A stretch of 27,714 bases of DNA from an uncultured Anaerotruncus sp. (GTDB lineage: Bacteria > Bacillota > Clostridia > Oscillospirales > CAG-272). Position numbers and translations under genes: made by a program. Below are positions 24,835-27,714 of this stretch, piece by piece. The stretch is from positions 1 through 27,714 of the forward strand of contig CAJLZE010000028.1 of NCBI GenBank assembly GCA_905210995.1, read 5' to 3'. The notes under the pieces were generated by a model that did not search any database, was not told the DNA's origin, and saw nothing but the letters and a program-made list of their open reading frames with translations. Every line of letters starts with the position of its first letter. Position 1 is the first letter of the stretch.

Positions 24835-26268
24835 ATGAATAAATACAAACGGCTTCTTTCCAATACCGTTATCCTGGCGGTGGGGACCTTTTCGTCAAAG
24901 GTCCTTGTGTATCTGCTTCTGCCGCTGTATACCGCTATACTGTCGCCGGCGCAATATTCGGATGCGAACATCATATCGCAGACGGCGAACCTCATAATGC
25001 CCGTTGCCGCGATTGGCATATGCGATGGGTTGTTCAGGTTCGCTCTTGACGCGGGTGAAAAGAAGCGCGAGGTGTTCTCATCCGGCGTGGCGCTGCTCTC
25101 GCTCGGAACGCTGTTGTTTCTGGCGCTGTCCCCATTCCTCTTTGAGGTGAAAATGCTGACGGGGTATGTTTGGCTGACGGTGGTATATGTCATTGCGGCA
25201 AACTTTCAGTCTGCGTGTGCAAACTATATACGCGCGCTCGGAAAGACCACCGTGTTTGCGGTGCAGGGTATAATCAACACGGCGCTCAATATAGCCTTCA
25301 ACATACTTTTTCTCGTGGTATTCCGCATGGGAGTCACCGGGTATGTGCTGTCGGTCGTGATCGCAAATGTCATTGTGACGCTTTTGATGGTCGTATGGCA
25401 GAGGCTGTACAGGGACATGAAGCTGTCGCTGTTCGATCCCGCCATTGCACGCGATATGCTGAAATACAGCGTGCCGATGATACCCACTACGATCTTTTGG
25501 TGGGTGACGAGCGTTTCGGGGCAGTTTCTTGTAAAAAGTATGTGCGGCGATGAGGCAAACGGTATTTTTGCCGCCTCGTACAAGATCCCGACGGTGCTGA
25601 CGCTGATGACCACGATATTTATAGAGGCGTGGCAGTATTCGGCCGTGGCGGACACCGATGAGAAAACGCGCGGCAGCTTTTTTGCCGAGGTGTTCCGCAC
25701 ATATTCGGGGCTCATCTTCATGGCTGCATCGGCTCTCACCGCGCTCTCAAAGGTCTTTGCGCGCATCATGCTTGCAAGTGCCTACTACTCGGCATGGGAA
25801 TATATGCCGACGCTCGTCATTGCGACCACATTCTCTGCCGTTACGACGTTCCTCGGCAGCATCTACATGGTAAAAAAGAAGAGCGTTATGTCTTTTCTCA
25901 CGTCGATGTTCGGCGCGGTGATAAACGTGGCGATATGCCTGCTGCTTATCCCGAGGATCGGTGCACAGGGTGCTGCCGTTGCCGCGGCGGTGAGTTACTT
26001 CATCGTGTTCATCATCCGCGCGGTCAACACACAGAGATATGTCAGATTCGATATGAACCCGAGCGTGCTCGTGCTCAACGGTGCTGTGCTGCTAATACAG
26101 TGCATCGTCATGTACACCGAGCTGCCGTACTGGATCGTCATTGAGTCGGTATGCTTTGTCATTATGGTCGCGCTCAACGCAAAGCCGATCATCCGCGGTA
26201 TTGCGATGCTGCTCGGCGGAATGAAAAAAATGCTCGGCGGCAGAAAAAACGGCGGAAAAAATTCCTGA
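24835..26268 (+). CDS. Wzx-like polysaccharide/lipid flippase (MOP superfamily)
   Basis: A 477-residue protein with about 14 hydrophobic segments, in the polysaccharide-export branch of the MOP superfamily. The N-terminal NTVILAVGTFSSKVLVYLLLPLYTAIL and the ALGKTTVFAVQGIINTALNIAFNILF stretch (about 140-165) fit Wzx-type flippases. These move undecaprenyl-linked glycans across the membrane. The C-terminus is short, Gly/Lys-rich and cytoplasmic. No glycosyltransferase or other cell-surface sugar gene lies nearby, so the substrate is open; a lipid-II or teichoic-acid type intermediate is possible. It is the last gene of the long plus-strand run and has only a poor ribosome site. Confidence 0.85.
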   Translation: MNKYKRLLSNTVILAVGTFSSKVLVYLLLPLYTAILSPAQYSDANIISQTANLIMPVAAIGICDGLFRFALDAGEKKREVFSSGVALLSLGTLLFLALSPFLFEVKMLTGYVWLTVVYVIAANFQSACANYIRALGKTTVFAVQGIINTALNIAFNILFLVVFRMGVTGYVLSVVIANVIVTLLMVVWQRLYRDMKLSLFDPAIARDMLKYSVPMIPTTIFWWVTSVSGQFLVKSMCGDEANGIFAASYKIPTVLTLMTTIFIEAWQYSAVADTDEKTRGSFFAEVFRTYSGLIFMAASALTALSKVFARIMLASAYYSAWEYMPTLVIATTFSAVTTFLGSIYMVKKKSVMSFLTSMFGAVINVAICLLLIPRIGAQGAAVAAAVSYFIVFIIRAVNTQRYVRFDMNPSVLVLNGAVLLIQCIVMYTELPYWIVIESVCFVIMVALNAKPIIRGIAMLLGGMKKMLGGRKNGGKNS

Positions 26269-26294
26269 TATCCGAAAAAAAATTCGGAAAACTA

Positions 26295-26323
26295 TTGCAA
26301 AAAAAATCGGTATATGATATAAT
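26295..26323 (+). promoter_or_regulatory. Sigma-A promoter of rplS
   Basis: TTGCAA (26295-26300), 17 A-rich bases, TATAAT (26318-26323). It lies in the gap after the flippase gene and gives a leader of about 80 bases. Confidence 0.82.
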
Positions 26324-26329
26324 ATTCGG

Positions 26330-26411
26330 GTCCGGGTCTAACCGGGACGGAACAGTCCGCTGCGGGCTCTGCATGAATGTTCCGATATCCTAAATTCAAG
26401 GAGGGGCTGAA
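26330..26411 (+). promoter_or_regulatory. Structured leader of rplS; candidate L19 leader
   Basis: The leader can fold into a first hairpin, GTCCGG (26331-26336) with CCGGGAC (one G bulged). A second stem, GGAACA with TGTTCC, encloses AGUCC/GGGCU around GCUGC. The ribosome site AAGGAGGGGC follows. A ribosomal-protein leader upstream of rplS is known in Firmicutes (L19 leader). Whether this one belongs to that family I cannot test here. Confidence 0.5.
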
Positions 26412-26753
26412 ATGGATTACATTGCAGCTATTACGAACGAGCAGTTAAAAGAGACTATTCCTTCATTCGAAGTCGGTGACACCGTGCGTGTTTCCTGCAG
26501 GATCAAGGAAGGCAACCGTGAGAGGATCCAGCTTTTTGACGGAACCGTTATCGCCAAGCGCGGCGGCGGCATTTCCGAGACCTTTACCGTAAGACGTGTT
26601 TCCTACGGTTGCGGTGTCGAAAAGACTTTCCCGATCCACTCTCCCAATGTTGCGGGCGTCGAAGTCACCCGTCACGGCAGCGTAAGACGCGCAAAGCTGT
26701 TCTATCTGCGTGACAGAGTCGGCAAGGCTTCCAAGGTCAAAGAGAAGATCTGA
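26412..26753 (+). CDS. rplS: 50S ribosomal protein L19
   Basis: A 113-residue L19 of standard length, located at the 30S-50S interface. The core FEVGDTVRVSCRIKEGNRERIQ, the turn FDGTVIAKRGGGISETFTVRR and the end RRAKLFYLRD all match. A strong AAGGAGG site lies nine bases upstream. It is here a single-gene unit with its own promoter and terminator, not linked to rpsP-rimM-trmD as in many bacteria; those genes are not in the window. Confidence 0.97.
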   Translation: MDYIAAITNEQLKETIPSFEVGDTVRVSCRIKEGNRERIQLFDGTVIAKRGGGISETFTVRRVSYGCGVEKTFPIHSPNVAGVEVTRHGSVRRAKLFYLRDRVGKASKVKEKI

Positions 26754-26786
26754 TCTTATCTGCTGACGGGAGTTATCCTATCAACA

Positions 26787-26827
26787 AAACGGACTGTTGT
26801 GCCATGGCACGACAGTCCTGTTTTTTT
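26787..26827 (+). terminator. Strong intrinsic terminator of rplS
   Basis: GGACTGTtGTGC, loop CATG, GCACgACAGTCC, then TGTTTTTTT: a stem of about 12 bp including one wobble, followed by a T run. It isolates rplS from sigG and shows that sigG must have its own promoter. Confidence 0.93.
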
Positions 26828-26852
26828 ACAAAATATACATTCGACGCGTTCT

Positions 26853-26882
26853 GCATAACGCCGTGCGCGGCAGGAGAATACT
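26853..26882 (+). promoter_or_regulatory. Possible sigma-F/sigma-G promoter of sigG
   Basis: GCATA (26853-26857), 15 bases, then GGAGAATACT (26873-26882). The -35 and the spacing fit the sigma-F consensus; the -10 fits only in part. It lies about 30 bases before the sigG start. No sigma-A boxes were seen in the gap. Confidence 0.3.
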
Positions 26883-26913
26883 CAGTTATGAGATCATTCT
26901 TGGAGTATTCGGG

Positions 26914-27687
26914 ATGTATTATAACAAAGTTGAGATCTGCGGCGTCAACACCGCAAAGCTGAAGACTCTTACCGACGAGGAAAAGACGGAGCTGCTGCGG
27001 CGCACAAAGGCGGGCGACACGGCGGCGCGCGACGAGTTGATATACGGGAACCTACGGCTCGTGCTCAGCATAATCCAGCGCTTTACAAACCGCCGCGAGA
27101 GCATGGACGATCTTTTTCAGGTCGGCTGCATAGGGCTTGTCAAGGCGGTGGACAATTTCAGACTCGACCTCGGCGTCAAGTTTTCGACATATGCCGTGCC
27201 TATGATAATCGGTGAGATACGGCGTTATCTGCGCGATAACAACACCATACGTGTCAGCCGTTCAATGCGCGACCTTGCATACCGTGCACTGACGGTGCGC
27301 GAAGAGATGATGCGCGAGCGCGAATGCGAGCCGTCTCCGAAGGAGATAGCCGAGAGGCTCGGCGAAAAGAAGGAGGATGTCGTTCAGGCTATGGAGGCGA
27401 TAATAGAGCCGCTGTCGCTTTATGAGCCGGTATACAGCGAAAACGGAGATTCGCTCTATGTCATGGATCAGATAGCGGACACAAACGCCTCCGACGAATC
27501 GTGGCTTGAAAATATAGCGCTCGCCGAGGCGATGAAACGGCTCAGCGACCGCGAGAGGGCGATAATAGACATGCGCTTTTACAAGAACAAGACGCAAATG
27601 GAGATAGCTGATGAGATAGGGATATCACAGGCGCAGGTCTCCCGCCTTGAAAAGGGTGCGCTCGAGCGCATGAGAAAGCAGATGTGA
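26914..27687 (+). CDS. sigG: Sporulation sigma factor sigma-G
   Basis: A 257-residue sigma-70 family factor matching sigma-G, the late forespore factor, in length and text. The start NKVEICGVNTAKL is diagnostic. Region 2 has GNLRLVLSIIQRF, DDLFQVGCIGLVKAVDNF and KFSTYAVPMIIGEIRRYLRDNN. Region 4 ends with TQMEIADEIGISQAQVSRLEKGAL. The ATG at 26914 has GGAG eight bases upstream; longer in-frame readings begin inside the rplS terminator. In Bacillus and many Clostridia the gene follows spoIIGA-sigE; here it follows rplS. Its presence implies that the organism can form spores or descends from spore formers. Confidence 0.96.
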   Translation: MYYNKVEICGVNTAKLKTLTDEEKTELLRRTKAGDTAARDELIYGNLRLVLSIIQRFTNRRESMDDLFQVGCIGLVKAVDNFRLDLGVKFSTYAVPMIIGEIRRYLRDNNTIRVSRSMRDLAYRALTVREEMMRERECEPSPKEIAERLGEKKEDVVQAMEAIIEPLSLYEPVYSENGDSLYVMDQIADTNASDESWLENIALAEAMKRLSDRERAIIDMRFYKNKTQMEIADEIGISQAQVSRLEKGALERMRKQM

Positions 27688-27714
27688 ACAAAAACGGCTG
27701 CCGCACTTTATGTG

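Noticed and set aside
26270..26294. Terminator after the flippase gene
   Set aside because: TCCGAA-AAAAAA-TTCGGA can form a hairpin, but the stem is short and A/T-rich and no T run follows on either strand.

Overview
The window reads as a chromosomal segment of a spore-forming, fairly GC-rich member of the Clostridia. An uncultured gut lineage of the Oscillospiraceae/Ruminococcaceae type is a reasonable guess. The evidence is a sporulation-specific sigma-G gene, a Firmicutes-style nusB-xseA-xseB-ispA-tlyA-nadK-argR-recN gene order, Gram-positive Shine-Dalgarno sites, and sharp sigma-A promoters (TTGACA-N17-TATAAT occurs exactly three times). No phage, insertion sequence, CRISPR array, tRNA or rRNA is visible. 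No stretch above 300 bases lacks a gene.

Region 1 (1-5760, minus strand) is an envelope-transport cassette. A TetR-type regulator ends in its own terminator. A strong promoter then drives an HdeD/DUF308 membrane protein, a 12-helix MMPL/RND transporter and a large N-terminally anchored protein rich in LxxG heptads. Region 2 (5785-8830) holds divergent MATE exporter and BrnQ branched-chain amino-acid carrier genes, fired from two perfect promoters. The MATE transcript has a structured leader ending in a hairpin plus U-rich tract, which looks like an attenuator or riboswitch. An inverted repeat brackets the brnQ -35 box. Region 3 (8835-12755) is a translationally coupled heterodimeric ABC exporter closed by a long bidirectional terminator. 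Region 4 (12754-14334, minus) has a four-helix membrane protein and a secreted M23 peptidase.

Region 5 (14420-26268, plus) is a tightly packed run with no internal terminator seen: nusB, a TsaD/Kae1-like paralogue, xseA, xseB, ispA, tlyA, nadK, argR, recN, argS, yebC and a Wzx-like flippase. It mixes transcription antitermination, exonuclease VII, isoprenoid synthesis, rRNA 2'-O-methylation, NADP supply, arginine control, recombination repair and arginine charging. Region 6 (26290-27714) is rplS with its own promoter and a structured leader, a strong terminator, then sigG.

The observations most worth a second look are the MATE leader attenuator, the MMPL/heptad-protein/HdeD/TetR cassette, the A/T-rich repeat cluster upstream of nusB, the divergent TsaD-like protein, the rplS leader, and an arginine-rich reading frame fused in frame upstream of argS. 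Everything rests on reading the sequence; no database search or folding program was run.
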